Source: Vibrio sinaloensis
GTDB taxonomy: Bacteria; Pseudomonadota; Gammaproteobacteria; Enterobacterales; Vibrionaceae
NCBI RefSeq assembly: GCF_023195835.1
Contig: NZ_CP096199.1
Coordinates: forward strand, 310,001 to 374,000
Length of the DNA stretch: 64,000 bases
Reading direction: 5' to 3'
Below the pieces are notes generated by a model. The model saw only the letters and a list, made by a program, of their open reading frames with translations, did no database searches and was not told the DNA's origin. Below, piece by piece: positions 28,593-37,626 of this stretch. The number at the start of each line of letters is the position of its first letter. Within the stretch, counting starts at the first letter, position 1. Both the position numbers and the translations under genes were made by a program.

Positions 28593-28613
28593 AAGGGCCG
28601 CTAGAGCGACCCT
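28581..28613 (-). terminator. galU terminator
   Basis: On the minus strand AGGGTCGC pairs with GCGGCCCT (one wobble pair) around TCTA, followed by TTTACTGTTTTTTT. The U-tract is shared with the LexA box of the next gene, uvrA. Confidence 0.8.
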
Positions 28614-28638
28614 ATAGTGTTACGCAAAAGACGGAATA

Positions 28639-29514
28639 TTAGATCGTCTCTTTGGTGGTTTTTTGTTTACCTAGCTCAGAGGTTTTAGTGTCTTTTAGAT
28701 AGAGGTTCTCAAAGCAATAGTTGGTCGCTTCGATATAGCCTTCAACACTGCCGCAGTCGAAACGTTGACCTTTAAATTTATACGCTAATACACAGCCTGC
28801 TTTAGCTTGCTTTAACAGCGCATCGGTGATTTGAATTTCGCCACCTTTGCCTGGTTCAGTGTTTTCGATCAGCTCAAAAATATCTGGGGTGAGAATGTAA
28901 CGTCCAATAATCGCCAGGTTACTTGGGGCAGTCCCCGGCTCTGGCTTCTCGACCATGTCGTCGACGCGGTAGATATCGTCTTTGATCATCTCGCCGGAAA
29001 TGACGCCGTACTTATGGGTTTCGTCAGCGGGCACCTCTTGCACCGCGACAATGGAGCAGCGGAACTGCTTAAATAGTGCGACCATTTGCGACAGCACACC
29101 CTGCTGTTCGTTGACGCATAAGTCGTCGGCTAGCACTACAGCAAAAGGTTCGTCGCCCACTAGCTCGCGTCCAGTTAAGATCGCATGGCCAAGCCCTTTC
29201 ATCTCGCGCTGACGAATGTAGGTGAAGTTAGCGGTATTGATGATGTCGCGAATGTCGACCAGCAGATCTTCTTTGTTGGTACCACTGATCTGGTGTTCAA
29301 GCTCATAATTCATGTCAAAGTGATCCATGATTGAGTGCTTACCTCGCCCCGTGACAATACACATGCCATTCATTCCCGCTTGAATCGCCTCCTCAACCCC
29401 GTATTCGATCAACGGCTTGTTGACAACCGGCATCATCTCTTTGGGCATAGATTTGGTGGCAGGTAGAAAGCGGGTTCCATACCCGGCGGCTGGAAACAGA
29501 CATTTGTTAATCAT
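28639..29514 (-). CDS. galU: UTP-glucose-1-phosphate uridylyltransferase
   Basis: A 291-residue enzyme making UDP-glucose for LPS, capsule and trehalose synthesis. The nucleotide-binding signature is FPAAGYGTRFLPATKSMPKEMMP in two parts (FPAAGYGTRFLPATK, MPKEMMP); VLADDLCV and EKPEPGTAPSNLAIIGRY are also typical. ATG 29514 (MINKCLF) is chosen over the TTG one codon upstream because AAAGGG lies 8 bases before it. Confidence 0.96.
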   Translation of the reverse strand: MINKCLFPAAGYGTRFLPATKSMPKEMMPVVNKPLIEYGVEEAIQAGMNGMCIVTGRGKHSIMDHFDMNYELEHQISGTNKEDLLVDIRDIINTANFTYIRQREMKGLGHAILTGRELVGDEPFAVVLADDLCVNEQQGVLSQMVALFKQFRCSIVAVQEVPADETHKYGVISGEMIKDDIYRVDDMVEKPEPGTAPSNLAIIGRYILTPDIFELIENTEPGKGGEIQITDALLKQAKAGCVLAYKFKGQRFDCGSVEGYIEATNYCFENLYLKDTKTSELGKQKTTKETI

Positions 29515-29630
29515 CAACTAAACCCTTTCACATTTTTTAACAATGAAACTGGCGCAACCTTATCATGAATTGCCAAGACAGATAATTGGTGTGCGCCCAG
29601 ATTATTCAAAAAGTAGTGAAATGTTCACAT

Positions 29631-29660
29631 ATTATACTAAGCGGGATAAATAGGTGTTCA
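29631..29660 (-). promoter_or_regulatory. Probable galU promoter inside a dispersed repeat
   Basis: On the minus strand TGAACA (29660-29655) and a perfect TATAAT (29636-29631) are 18 bases apart, about 110 bases upstream of galU. The -35 and spacer lie in a 29-bp motif that recurs at 31355-31383. Confidence 0.4.
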
Positions 29661-29662
29661 GA
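29634..29662. repeat. 29-bp dispersed repeat, copy 1 (upstream of galU)
   Basis: Shares 26 of 29 bases with the copy at 31355-31383; the common core is GGATAAAYAGGTGTTCAGA preceded by ATACYAAGCSG. Only two copies are seen in this window, both intergenic and about 1.7 kb apart, flanking qstR and ssb. Confidence 0.75.
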
Positions 29663-29810
29663 TAATTGCGCAGGAAAAATCGCTGAGAGCAAGGCATAGA
29701 TTGCAGCTAGCTAGTTGATCTACCTACACCATTCCTTGAAAACATAGCTATAACGATGTTATCAGCGATTTTAACCAGCAAGAATGACCAGATATTTATG
29801 CTGCTTGGTA

Positions 29811-30458
29811 TTAATGGCGCATATGTTGTTTGGCCCAGGCTGCGGCTTGAACACGGTTTTTCGCGCCAAGCTTTTTGAAGATTTTTTGTAGATGCGATTT
29901 AACGGTAAACTCGCTGATAAACATGTTGTCGGCGATTTGAATGTTAGAGGCACCATCCATCAAGCAGCGCAGAATCTGAATTTCACGAGCAGTGAGGTCA
30001 ACGGTCGCTGGCGTGGTTTGGGTATCAATGATACTGCGGTAATGGAACAGTAGCTGAGCGGTCACTTTTCTTGGTAGCCAGTTTTCGCCATTGATCACCG
30101 CCTCGCAGCCGCGCACTATCATATCGATGTTGGTGTCTTTGTAGAAAATGCCTTTCAGGTGACCAAAGGCCAGTACTTCGTCGGTAGTCAATCGCTGCTG
30201 GACATTGAACACCAAGGTCTCAAAGGTTCTGTCAGCTAAAGGTAGGTCGCGAACCTGGCTCTTGAGTCGGGTATAGTTGTGATGATCAATCAACAAAATA
30301 CGATGCTTGTGTTTTTGCAGTGCGAGCAATAGTTCGCTCGGCTTGATACGCAGGATGGAAATGCCTAACTTGTTTTCGAGCTGGTCAATGAAGGGGTAGT
30401 GAACCTCTGGGTCTTCACAAACAAATGAGATGGTTCGGGTATAGATGTTTCTAGCCAT
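29811..30458 (-). CDS. qstR: LuxR-family regulator QstR (competence / T6SS)
   Basis: A 215-residue protein with an N-terminal pseudo-receiver-like domain and a C-terminal LuxR helix-turn-helix (about residues 150-205: LTAREIQILRCLMDGASNIQIADNMFISEFTVKSHLQ, read as LTAREIQILRCL and FISEFTVKSHLQKIF). Length, domain plan and position between galU and ssb match V. cholerae QstR, which links quorum sensing and TfoX to DNA-uptake genes and type VI secretion. It is also related to CsgD/VpsT regulators, but the neighbourhood favours QstR. Confidence 0.85.
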   Translation of the reverse strand: MARNIYTRTISFVCEDPEVHYPFIDQLENKLGISILRIKPSELLLALQKHKHRILLIDHHNYTRLKSQVRDLPLADRTFETLVFNVQQRLTTDEVLAFGHLKGIFYKDTNIDMIVRGCEAVINGENWLPRKVTAQLLFHYRSIIDTQTTPATVDLTAREIQILRCLMDGASNIQIADNMFISEFTVKSHLQKIFKKLGAKNRVQAAAWAKQHMRH

Positions 30459-30666
30459 ACTGTCCTCTAGTACTTATGTTGTAATTGGAGTTACAGAGTG
30501 ACCTAAGTACTGCGGTGGCGCGAATCTAGGTTGAGGCTTTGCGTCGCGATTCATATGGCTAGGTAACTAATCGATTACTCAGGATCGTTACAATTTGAGA
30601 CGACTCTAAAAAAACGCCCACTTTGATATGGATTGCCAAACTGAGCAGACATTGTGGTTGAGTGAT

Positions 30667-30694
30667 TTGTTGCGAGCGTAAAGCGTGTTATCCT
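30667..30694 (+). promoter_or_regulatory. Possible ssb promoter
   Basis: TTGTTG (30667-30672) and TATCCT (30689-30694) are 16 bases apart, about 44 bases upstream of ssb. The match is moderate. No LexA box is seen in the 279-base gap between qstR and ssb, unlike the shared uvrA-ssb operator of E. coli. Confidence 0.35.
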
Positions 30695-30737
30695 ATTACG
30701 CTATTTTCTGTACAACCCAATTTAGACGGAGCGAAAC

Positions 30738-31271
30738 ATGGCTAGCCGTGGAGTGAACAAAGTTATTTTAGTCGGTAATCTGGGCACTGACCCAGAGGTG
30801 CGTTACATGCCTAGTGGCGGCGCAGTGGCCAATATTACCATTGCAACGTCTGAATCATGGCGTGATAAAGCAACTGGCGAACAGCGTGAAAAAACCGAGT
30901 GGCACCGTGTTGCACTGTTTGGCAAGTTGGCTGAAGTTGCTGGTGAGTACCTACGCAAGGGTTCACAAGTTTACGTGGAAGGCCAACTGCAAACGCGTAA
31001 GTGGCAAGATCAGAATGGTCAAGACCGCTACACGACAGAGGTTGTGGTACAAGGTTACAATGGCGTGATGCAAATGCTGGGTGGCCGTGCACAAGGTGGT
31101 GCACCAGGACAAGGCATGGGCCAGTCTCAACCACAGCAAGGTGGTTGGGGGCAGCCACAACAGCCTGCTATGCAGCATCAACCTGCTCAGCAACCTCAGT
31201 CTCAACCGCAGCAAGCTAAGCCTCAGTACAATGAGCCACCAATGGATTTTGATGACGACATCCCATTCTAA
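30738..31271 (+). CDS. ssb: Single-stranded DNA-binding protein
   Basis: A 177-residue protein: OB fold over residues 1-112 ([47 protein letters not shown]), then a Gly/Gln/Pro-rich flexible linker and the acidic protein-docking tail MDFDDDIPF. Ribosome binding site GGAG. Needed for replication, repair and, in vibrios, for handling of incoming DNA; its neighbour qstR is a competence regulator. Ends in a strong terminator. Confidence 0.97.
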   Translation: MASRGVNKVILVGNLGTDPEVRYMPSGGAVANITIATSESWRDKATGEQREKTEWHRVALFGKLAEVAGEYLRKGSQVYVEGQLQTRKWQDQNGQDRYTTEVVVQGYNGVMQMLGGRAQGGAPGQGMGQSQPQQGGWGQPQQPAMQHQPAQQPQSQPQQAKPQYNEPPMDFDDDIPF

Positions 31272-31286
31272 CGATGAGTTATTGAA

Positions 31287-31313
31287 AAAAAGCCGCGCTA
31301 GTCGCGGCTTTTT
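31287..31313 (+). terminator. ssb terminator
   Basis: AAAAAGCCGCG / CGCGGCTTTTT with a 5-base loop and a further T-run, 16 bases after the ssb stop. Confidence 0.9.
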
Positions 31314-31354
31314 TATATAGTAAAGAAAGAAAACTATCGCCAAGTCTTTGATTA

Positions 31355-31383
31355 ATACCAAGCCGGATAAACAGGTGTTCAGA
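31355..31383. repeat. 29-bp dispersed repeat, copy 2 (upstream of mshH)
   Basis: Second copy of the motif at 29634-29662 (26/29 identical). Here the copy can fold with the following bases: GGATAA (31365-31370) with TTATCC (31387-31392), plus AGGT with ACCT, giving a hairpin about 70 bases upstream of mshH. Confidence 0.75.
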
Positions 31384-31463
31384 CCTTTATCCCGTTTAGT
31401 AGCAAAATCACTTTAGCCGTTGAACGGTCACAATCGAAATAATAGAAAAGGAATTCTACATTC

Positions 31464-33473
31464 ATGAGGTATACCCCTACCTTAAAACTGAGTACCCGCT
31501 TGGTTGCGTTTGTAACTGTTATTGTTATCAGTGCGATGTTTATCCTTTTCTTGGGCGGTACCCTCTCATTCAAACGTTTGGGTCAGGAATATCTCGACCA
31601 TTCCCTGCAAGGCATTGTGGATGTGGTGGACAAAGAGATGGAAGACCCAGATGCTGCCTACTCGCTCCAGCGTTGGATGCCCAAGATGCTCCAGGCGTCG
31701 AGCGTGGTTGAGATGGAACTGCTCAACTCTTACGGCGTTATCTATCGATTCAAAGACACCTCCTCTAAGGTCGACCAAGCCCTTCTATACGATGCCGAAT
31801 ACACTCTAGAGCGCAACCGGGGTTATCAACTTAGATTCAAAGCCATTCCACCTTATATCGGTTATGGTTATTCGATGCAGGCACTGTGGTCAGTTACCTT
31901 AGCGGTAGGCTTGGTCGTGTTCTGCTTGCTCCGCGGTTTAAAGTGGCTCAAAGAACAATTACATGGCAGCGAAATGTTGGAAGAGCGGGGACGAATGATC
32001 TTAGCGGGTCGGGTTGAGGAGTACGCCAAGGGCGATCACAGTGAATGGCCATACACTGCTAGTGAAGCGCTCGATCGGCTGATAGAAGAGCTGCAAGATG
32101 CCCGTCAAGAACGCAGCCGTTTTGATACCTTTATTCGCACGCAAACCTTCCTTGATCAACTGACAGGTACGGCAAACCGTGTCTTGTTTGATAGTAAACT
32201 TGAAGCGGCACTGTCGGAAAGTGGGTCTCATGGTGGGGTGTTGATGTTAAGAATCGACGACTGGGATCAAATTGAAGAAGAGTTGGGTAAGCAGGTCGCC
32301 AATGACTTTATCGTCGATGTCGGCGAGGGGCTCAACAATGTGATTCAGCGTTATCCTGACGTGATCTTATCGCGCTACTACAACTCTGATTTTGCGATTT
32401 TTGCGCCGAGTCTATCGAGCAAAGAGGTATCAAACATAGCGGCTCAGTGCTTAAATCAAGTCACCAAACTGACGCCCCCCTCTCCATTAGATCGAGACAA
32501 TTGGGTCCATATCGGCGTCAGTATGTACCGCGAGGCAGAAAGTCAGGGACGCATTATTGATGAAGCCGAAACCGCACTGAAAAGTGCGCAATTGCAAAGG
32601 ATCAATACTTGGAGTCGTTTTCACAAGCATATTAGTCAGCAAGATGAACGTGGCAGCGTGCGCTGGCGTACGTTATTCGATGTCGCTCTCAAACCTGAGA
32701 GTATCTACATTTTTTCACAGCCTTGTTTCTTGCTTGACTCGCAGCAACAGCAGTTCAATGATCACTATGAGCTGTTTGCTCGGATTAACGATCCAGAAAA
32801 AGGCGTGATAAAAGCATCACGGTTTAATTCAGCTATTGAATCAGTCGGTTACGAGAGCATGCTTGATAAGGCTGCGTTTGCCGCAATTATGCAATATTTG
32901 AAACAATCTACCGGTTCAGACAGTTACTCTATTAACCTCCATGTGGTACCTTTTGCCGACCGCGAGTATTTTAAATGGTTTCGTGATGAGCTGTTGCAGC
33001 TCAGCATGGAACTTCGCCAGCGGATAATTTTTGAGTTTACCGAAGCGCGTTTGGTCAAACATCTCGATTATATGCGCCCTGTGATCAAGATGATCGTCGG
33101 CCTCGGGTGCCAGGTTGCCGTTGGACAAGCGGGGCGCTCGATTGTGAGCACCCATTACCTGAAAGAGTTGCCGGTGAGTTACCTCAAACTGCATCGCAGT
33201 TTGATTAAACGTATCGACCAGCGTCATGAGAATCAATTATTTGTCAGAAGCTTACTTGGCGCATGTGAAGGTTTAACAACTAAACTGATAGCAGTGGGTG
33301 TCGATAACAAGGCTGAGTACCAAACCAGTTTGGAGTTAGGTGTTGATGGCATTCAAGGACGTTATTTACGCGAAGAATCACAGTTGATTCCAACAGAAAT
33401 CAGCGATAAGCAGACCAAGCAACCAGAACGCAAAGTGCAGATAGGCCGTCGTAATCGATGGCGGAAAATATAA
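31464..33473 (+). CDS. mshH: MshH, CsrD-like protein with degenerate GGDEF and EAL domains
   Basis: A 669-residue inner-membrane protein with membrane segments at about residues 13-35 and 130-155, a HAMP-like linker, a degenerate GGDEF domain (the motif site reads YYNSDFAIF) and a degenerate EAL domain (EAL replaced in the YELFARI segment, though EFTEARL is kept). It should therefore not make or break c-di-GMP. E. coli CsrD, of the same design, promotes RNase E decay of the CsrB/C RNAs. Its stop codon overlaps the mshI start (TAATG). First gene of the MSHA locus. Confidence 0.92.
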   Translation: MRYTPTLKLSTRLVAFVTVIVISAMFILFLGGTLSFKRLGQEYLDHSLQGIVDVVDKEMEDPDAAYSLQRWMPKMLQASSVVEMELLNSYGVIYRFKDTSSKVDQALLYDAEYTLERNRGYQLRFKAIPPYIGYGYSMQALWSVTLAVGLVVFCLLRGLKWLKEQLHGSEMLEERGRMILAGRVEEYAKGDHSEWPYTASEALDRLIEELQDARQERSRFDTFIRTQTFLDQLTGTANRVLFDSKLEAALSESGSHGGVLMLRIDDWDQIEEELGKQVANDFIVDVGEGLNNVIQRYPDVILSRYYNSDFAIFAPSLSSKEVSNIAAQCLNQVTKLTPPSPLDRDNWVHIGVSMYREAESQGRIIDEAETALKSAQLQRINTWSRFHKHISQQDERGSVRWRTLFDVALKPESIYIFSQPCFLLDSQQQQFNDHYELFARINDPEKGVIKASRFNSAIESVGYESMLDKAAFAAIMQYLKQSTGSDSYSINLHVVPFADREYFKWFRDELLQLSMELRQRIIFEFTEARLVKHLDYMRPVIKMIVGLGCQVAVGQAGRSIVSTHYLKELPVSYLKLHRSLIKRIDQRHENQLFVRSLLGACEGLTTKLIAVGVDNKAEYQTSLELGVDGIQGRYLREESQLIPTEISDKQTKQPERKVQIGRRNRWRKI

Positions 33474-34957
33474 TGAAAAAAAATACGCTATCCTCCATTT
33501 TAGCTAGATTTACCGCCAAAGAAGCGTCGGCAGCGCGTCTGTATGTGGTGGTGCAGCCTGGTGCGCTGTTTTTCTCGTCTTCAGTCGTTTCCGAACTGCC
33601 GTCGCATATCGCCCTGAATGACAAACCTTGGCAACAGGTATTGATCGACACCTTACACGAGTATGCGGTCGCCAATGTGATGGTCGATGTTGTCTTGCAC
33701 TCATCGCTCTACAAAACCTATCAAATCGACAAGCCCAACATCCCGGAAGAAGAGCTTAAGCAAGCGCTGCCTTTCCTACTTAAGGATTTGCTCAGTGAGC
33801 GGATTAGCGATGTTGTGTTGGACTATTTGCCCCTCTCGGTTAACAACAAGTTGCAAGTGTATGTCGCCGACAAAGCGATGATCAGTCAGCTCTATCAATC
33901 ACTTAAAACGGTATCGATAGAGCTGAGCAGAGTGTTGGTTGAAGATGAAGTTTGGGGGCATTCAGCGGGCGATCTTACTCATTTTCTACTGTTACAACGC
34001 AGTCAACACGGCCCGTTTCGTGTGTGTGCTTTTGTCGATGCGCAGAACGCTTTCCAGCGCACAATGCGCGGCATCACTCCACCTTTAACCGGTGTTGCCA
34101 GCAGTATTTTGCAGCTTGATGGTATTGCCTTAGAGCTGCAGCGCTCGATCGATTATCTCTCCTCGCAACTGCGCTCAGCATCCTTGCACAAGATGCTGAT
34201 CTGTTGTGATGAGGAATCGCAACAGGAGATTGTTGACGCACTTAATGAGCGCCTGAGTGTGAAAGTCGCGCTGCTGTCTGAGCAATCATCAGCAGATGAA
34301 CCTCCTTTAGCTGCGGATCAGGTTCTGTCGTCTGGCGACATATTGCTGCGAACGTGTGAAAACTTGCAGCAGGCTGAAATTAACCTGTTCCCACAAACGC
34401 TGAGACCGAAAAAAGAGCTGTTTACTTTAGCCACTGTGGCTTCCGTGTGGGCGGTATCTGCAGCGATATTGGTCGCCGTCACTGCCAACCTTTACTATCA
34501 GCAAAGCGGTTATCAGCAGCAGCTAGCACAGGCTCAGCGCCATCAATCTGAGCTGCAGCAGCAAGTGAAACAGTTACAGCAACAGCTGGCGCAACATAAA
34601 CCGACCGCAGCAAAAGAGGCAGCGATTGCTAGGCTAAAATTAGAGATAGACGCCAACAGACGCGCTCTCGAAGCAGTAGCGCGGTTCGATAAATCACAAC
34701 AAGTGGGCTATTCGCCAGTGATGCGCTCCTTAGCTAATTTAGGCCGCAGTGACATCTCGCTGACTCGGATCCGACTAGATGCAAAAACGCTTGATTTAAC
34801 TGGCTTGGCGCAAAACCCTGAGGCGATCCCGAATTGGGTCAATCAATTTAATAGCGAGTTGAGTTTAGTGGGGCGAACCTTTGAACAACTCAAAATTGGC
34901 CGCAATGAGCAAGAGGTGGTGACCTTTGAGCTATATACCCAGAGGGAGAGCGAATGA
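33473..34957 (+). CDS. mshI: MSHA biogenesis protein MshI (PilM/PilN-like)
   Basis: A 494-residue protein: a cytoplasmic PilM-like part of about 300 residues, one membrane segment near residues 320-342, a Gln-rich coiled coil (QQLAQAQRHQSELQQQVKQL split by A/Q heptads), then a PilN-like periplasmic end. It forms the inner-membrane alignment platform with MshJ. ATG 33473 is favoured by GGA 8 bases upstream and by the overlap with mshH; an in-frame ATG at 33458 would add five residues. Overlaps mshJ by 4 bases. Confidence 0.9.
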   Translation: MKKNTLSSILARFTAKEASAARLYVVVQPGALFFSSSVVSELPSHIALNDKPWQQVLIDTLHEYAVANVMVDVVLHSSLYKTYQIDKPNIPEEELKQALPFLLKDLLSERISDVVLDYLPLSVNNKLQVYVADKAMISQLYQSLKTVSIELSRVLVEDEVWGHSAGDLTHFLLLQRSQHGPFRVCAFVDAQNAFQRTMRGITPPLTGVASSILQLDGIALELQRSIDYLSSQLRSASLHKMLICCDEESQQEIVDALNERLSVKVALLSEQSSADEPPLAADQVLSSGDILLRTCENLQQAEINLFPQTLRPKKELFTLATVASVWAVSAAILVAVTANLYYQQSGYQQQLAQAQRHQSELQQQVKQLQQQLAQHKPTAAKEAAIARLKLEIDANRRALEAVARFDKSQQVGYSPVMRSLANLGRSDISLTRIRLDAKTLDLTGLAQNPEAIPNWVNQFNSELSLVGRTFEQLKIGRNEQEVVTFELYTQRESE

Positions 34958-35607
34958 TGCGCACTGCTTGGCAACAGTGGAGTAAAAAGTTTGCTCAGAT
35001 GAGCATGCGCGAGAAGCTGCTGATCAGTTTATGTGGGGTCGTCGCGGTGGTGTTTGGCCTATTGACCTTGGTGGTTGAGCCCGTTTATTTGGCCAACCAG
35101 CAGTTGAATCGTCAGATTAGCAATATCCAGCTTGGCAACCAGCAGCTTGAAGCGGATACATTAGTCATGCAGGCGAAACTCAACAGAGATCCTGACTTAG
35201 AGTTAGACAAGCAACTCAAGCAGTTGATGAGTGAAAGCCAACAAAGCTCCCAGCAGTTGGCGCAGTTGGTCGAAAGTCTGATTTCGCCGAGTGAAATGGC
35301 CAGAATGTTAGAGACGGTGTTGTTTGAATCAAAGCAACTTAAGTTGATTCGTTTGGAGTCGTTGCCCAGTGAGCCGATTGTTCCCCCAAATGAAGAGCAG
35401 GGCGTAACAGGCTATTTTTTACATCCGGTTACCATTGAGCTCACAGGGCGCTATTTCGATATCGTCAACTATTTAGAAACACTGGAAGCCATGCCGGTGA
35501 AGTACTATTGGCGCAGTTTTGATTATCAAGTGGAGTCGTATCCACAGTCGCGCTTGGTTTTGACCGTGTATACCTTAGGTACAAGACAGGAGTTTATTGG
35601 TGGCTAG
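34954..35607 (+). CDS. mshJ: MSHA biogenesis protein MshJ (PilO-like)
   Basis: A 217-residue protein with a short cytoplasmic start, a membrane segment at about residues 22-45, a coiled coil rich in Gln/Leu and a PilO-like ferredoxin-fold domain in the second half (TIELTGRYFDIVNYLETLEAM). Double ATG start (34954/34957) behind GAGGGAG. Pairs with MshI and MshK in the alignment subcomplex. Confidence 0.9.
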   Translation: MMRTAWQQWSKKFAQMSMREKLLISLCGVVAVVFGLLTLVVEPVYLANQQLNRQISNIQLGNQQLEADTLVMQAKLNRDPDLELDKQLKQLMSESQQSSQQLAQLVESLISPSEMARMLETVLFESKQLKLIRLESLPSEPIVPPNEEQGVTGYFLHPVTIELTGRYFDIVNYLETLEAMPVKYYWRSFDYQVESYPQSRLVLTVYTLGTRQEFIGG

Positions 35608-35923
35608 AGTATTACTGTCCATGCTGTCGGTGTTAATGATCTTTGGCGTGCAAGCGAAGCAAGATCCAACCGCGCCACTGGGTTGGCAAGCTCAAGCCTC
35701 CAGTGTCAAAAAAGCCAACAAGGCGCCACCTTTACCCAAGTTGCAAAGTATTGTGTGTATGACAGATTCGCCGTGTGCAGCCGTGTTGAATGGGCAGTCA
35801 TTGGTGATGGGTGAGCGTGTCAGCGGCTACACGGTTAGGCGCATTGAGCAGGAAAGCGTCACGCTATCACGCGGTGACAAAGTTTGGAAATTATCCCTCT
35901 TCTCCCTTGAAGTGAAACAGTAA
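35600..35923 (+). CDS. mshK: MSHA biogenesis protein MshK (PilP-like)
   Basis: A protein of about 107 residues with a signal peptide ending GVQA/KQDPTAPLGW and a beta-rich PilP-type domain (LVMGERVSGYTVRRIEQESVTL, in two halves). It would connect the inner-membrane MshIJ platform to the secretin MshL. GTG 35600 is preferred (AGGAG seven bases upstream); TTG 35597 is an alternative. The start overlaps the end of mshJ. Confidence 0.85.
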   Translation: MARVLLSMLSVLMIFGVQAKQDPTAPLGWQAQASSVKKANKAPPLPKLQSIVCMTDSPCAAVLNGQSLVMGERVSGYTVRRIEQESVTLSRGDKVWKLSLFSLEVKQ

Positions 35924-35938
35924 GGTTTGTAGGAATTT

Positions 35939-37621
35939 ATGCGTAGACTCGCTATAGCTATCACTATCGCCTCAACACTCGTTGGTTGTTCAATGGGCCA
36001 TCGTGACCCTGTTGAAGCAAAGGGTGCACTCAACGAGGCGATCAATCACAACAACAGCCGTAGCTTAGATAGCCTGCCAGCCTCGGTGGAAGCAGACTTG
36101 ATGCCGGAGTTGACGACCAAGGGTGACATCGCCTCACAGACAATTAAGCGTTTTCGAGTTCAAGCCAATCAAGTGGAAGCGAAAGCGTTTTTTGCCAGTT
36201 TGGTCAAAGGGACCGAGTATAGCGCGGCTATCCACCCTAATGTCTCTGGTACCATCACGGTGAATCTTAATGATGTCTCTTTGGATGAAGTACTCTCCGT
36301 AGTCGAAGACCTTTACGGGTACCAGATCGCTAAAACCGGCAGCGTGATTCAGGTCTATCCTGCAGGGCTGCGCACCGTCACCATTCCTATCGACTATTTG
36401 CAGTTTAAACGAGCGGGGCGCTCAATCACTTCGATCTCAACAGGCACGGTCACTAACCCGGATAACGGCTCACGCAATAACAATTCCTCGCGCAACAATA
36501 ACTCATCGAACACGTCGAATAATTCCAATGATTCGGGATCAAACAACCGCAATAACTCGACTAAAGGCGGCACCGAGATCGAAACCACCAGTGAAAGCGA
36601 CTTTTGGCCGCAGCTTGAGAAAGCCGTAGCGAAGCTGATCGGATCCAGTGACGGTCAAAGCGTGGTGGTCATGCCCCAAGCGAGTGTGATCATGGTGCGA
36701 GCGTATCCAGATCAAATCCGAGAAGTGCGCAACTTTTTAGGGGTGTCACAGCAACGTATGCACCGTCAGGTGATTTTAGAAGCCAAGATTTTGGAAGTCA
36801 CACTCAGTGATGGTTATCAGCAAGGGATCAATTGGTCAAAAGCCTTTACCTCTAACGGGACCAACTACACCTTAGGCCAAGGGTCGATTGTCAAAGATGC
36901 GGCTGGCGCTGTGATTCCGGCAGCGCTGCCTGGTTTAGACGCCATTGGCACCTTACTGGGCGGGCAATCCAATTTGGTGATTTCCAGTGGTAGCTTTGAC
37001 GCTGTGCTGAGCTTTATGGCGACTCAAGGGGATCTCAACGTGCTGTCTAGTCCGCGCGTTACCGCCTCTAATAACCAAAAGGCCGTGATCAAAGTCGGTA
37101 CCGATAGCTATTTTGTCACCGATTTTTCTTCAAATACCGATACGGGAAGCTCGACAACGAATACCTCAACCAATGTTGAACTGACGCCGTTCTTTTCCGG
37201 TATTTCACTTGATGTAACGCCACAAATTGATGACCAAGGTAATGTATTACTTCATGTTCATCCCGCCGTTATCGATGTCAAAGAAGAGAAAAAAAGCATC
37301 AGCTATGGCGATACCAGCTTAACGTTGCCGCTGGCCACCAGTGCGATTCGCGAGTCAGATTCGGTGATCCGTGCCCAAGATGGTGATGTGGTGGTGATCG
37401 GTGGCTTGATGAAGTCAGCGACACAAGATCAAGTCTCTAAAGTGCCTTTCTTGGGTGATATTCCGGGACTTGGTCATCTGTTTAGAAATACCAATCAATA
37501 TACGGAGAAAACCGAGCTGGTTATCTTGTTGAAACCGTCAGTGGTTGGGGTGAACACTTGGCAGAAGGAGCTAGAGCGTTCGCGAGATTTACTTCAAGAA
37601 TGGTTCCCTGACGAGCAGTAA
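35939..37621 (+). CDS. mshL: MSHA outer-membrane secretin MshL
   Basis: A 560-residue secretin lipoprotein. Signal peptide with lipobox LVGC (Cys 17). Residues about 60-150 hold the secretin N-domains (GTITVNLNDVSLDEVLSVVEDL in the STN/N0-like region). A low-complexity Asn/Ser linker spans about residues 173-212. The secretin domain follows (RQVILEAKILEVTL; VLSSPRVTASNNQKAVIKVG; VVVIGGLMKSA; VPFLGDIPGLGHLFR). It forms the pore through which the pilus leaves the cell. Confidence 0.94.
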   Translation: MRRLAIAITIASTLVGCSMGHRDPVEAKGALNEAINHNNSRSLDSLPASVEADLMPELTTKGDIASQTIKRFRVQANQVEAKAFFASLVKGTEYSAAIHPNVSGTITVNLNDVSLDEVLSVVEDLYGYQIAKTGSVIQVYPAGLRTVTIPIDYLQFKRAGRSITSISTGTVTNPDNGSRNNNSSRNNNSSNTSNNSNDSGSNNRNNSTKGGTEIETTSESDFWPQLEKAVAKLIGSSDGQSVVVMPQASVIMVRAYPDQIREVRNFLGVSQQRMHRQVILEAKILEVTLSDGYQQGINWSKAFTSNGTNYTLGQGSIVKDAAGAVIPAALPGLDAIGTLLGGQSNLVISSGSFDAVLSFMATQGDLNVLSSPRVTASNNQKAVIKVGTDSYFVTDFSSNTDTGSSTTNTSTNVELTPFFSGISLDVTPQIDDQGNVLLHVHPAVIDVKEEKKSISYGDTSLTLPLATSAIRESDSVIRAQDGDVVVIGGLMKSATQDQVSKVPFLGDIPGLGHLFRNTNQYTEKTELVILLKPSVVGVNTWQKELERSRDLLQEWFPDEQ

Positions 37622-37626
37622 CGGCG

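Noticed and set aside
30459..30737. SOS box shared with ssb as in E. coli uvrA-ssb
   Set aside because: A CTGT at 30709 lacks a matching ACAG at the right distance. uvrA and ssb are not adjacent here.
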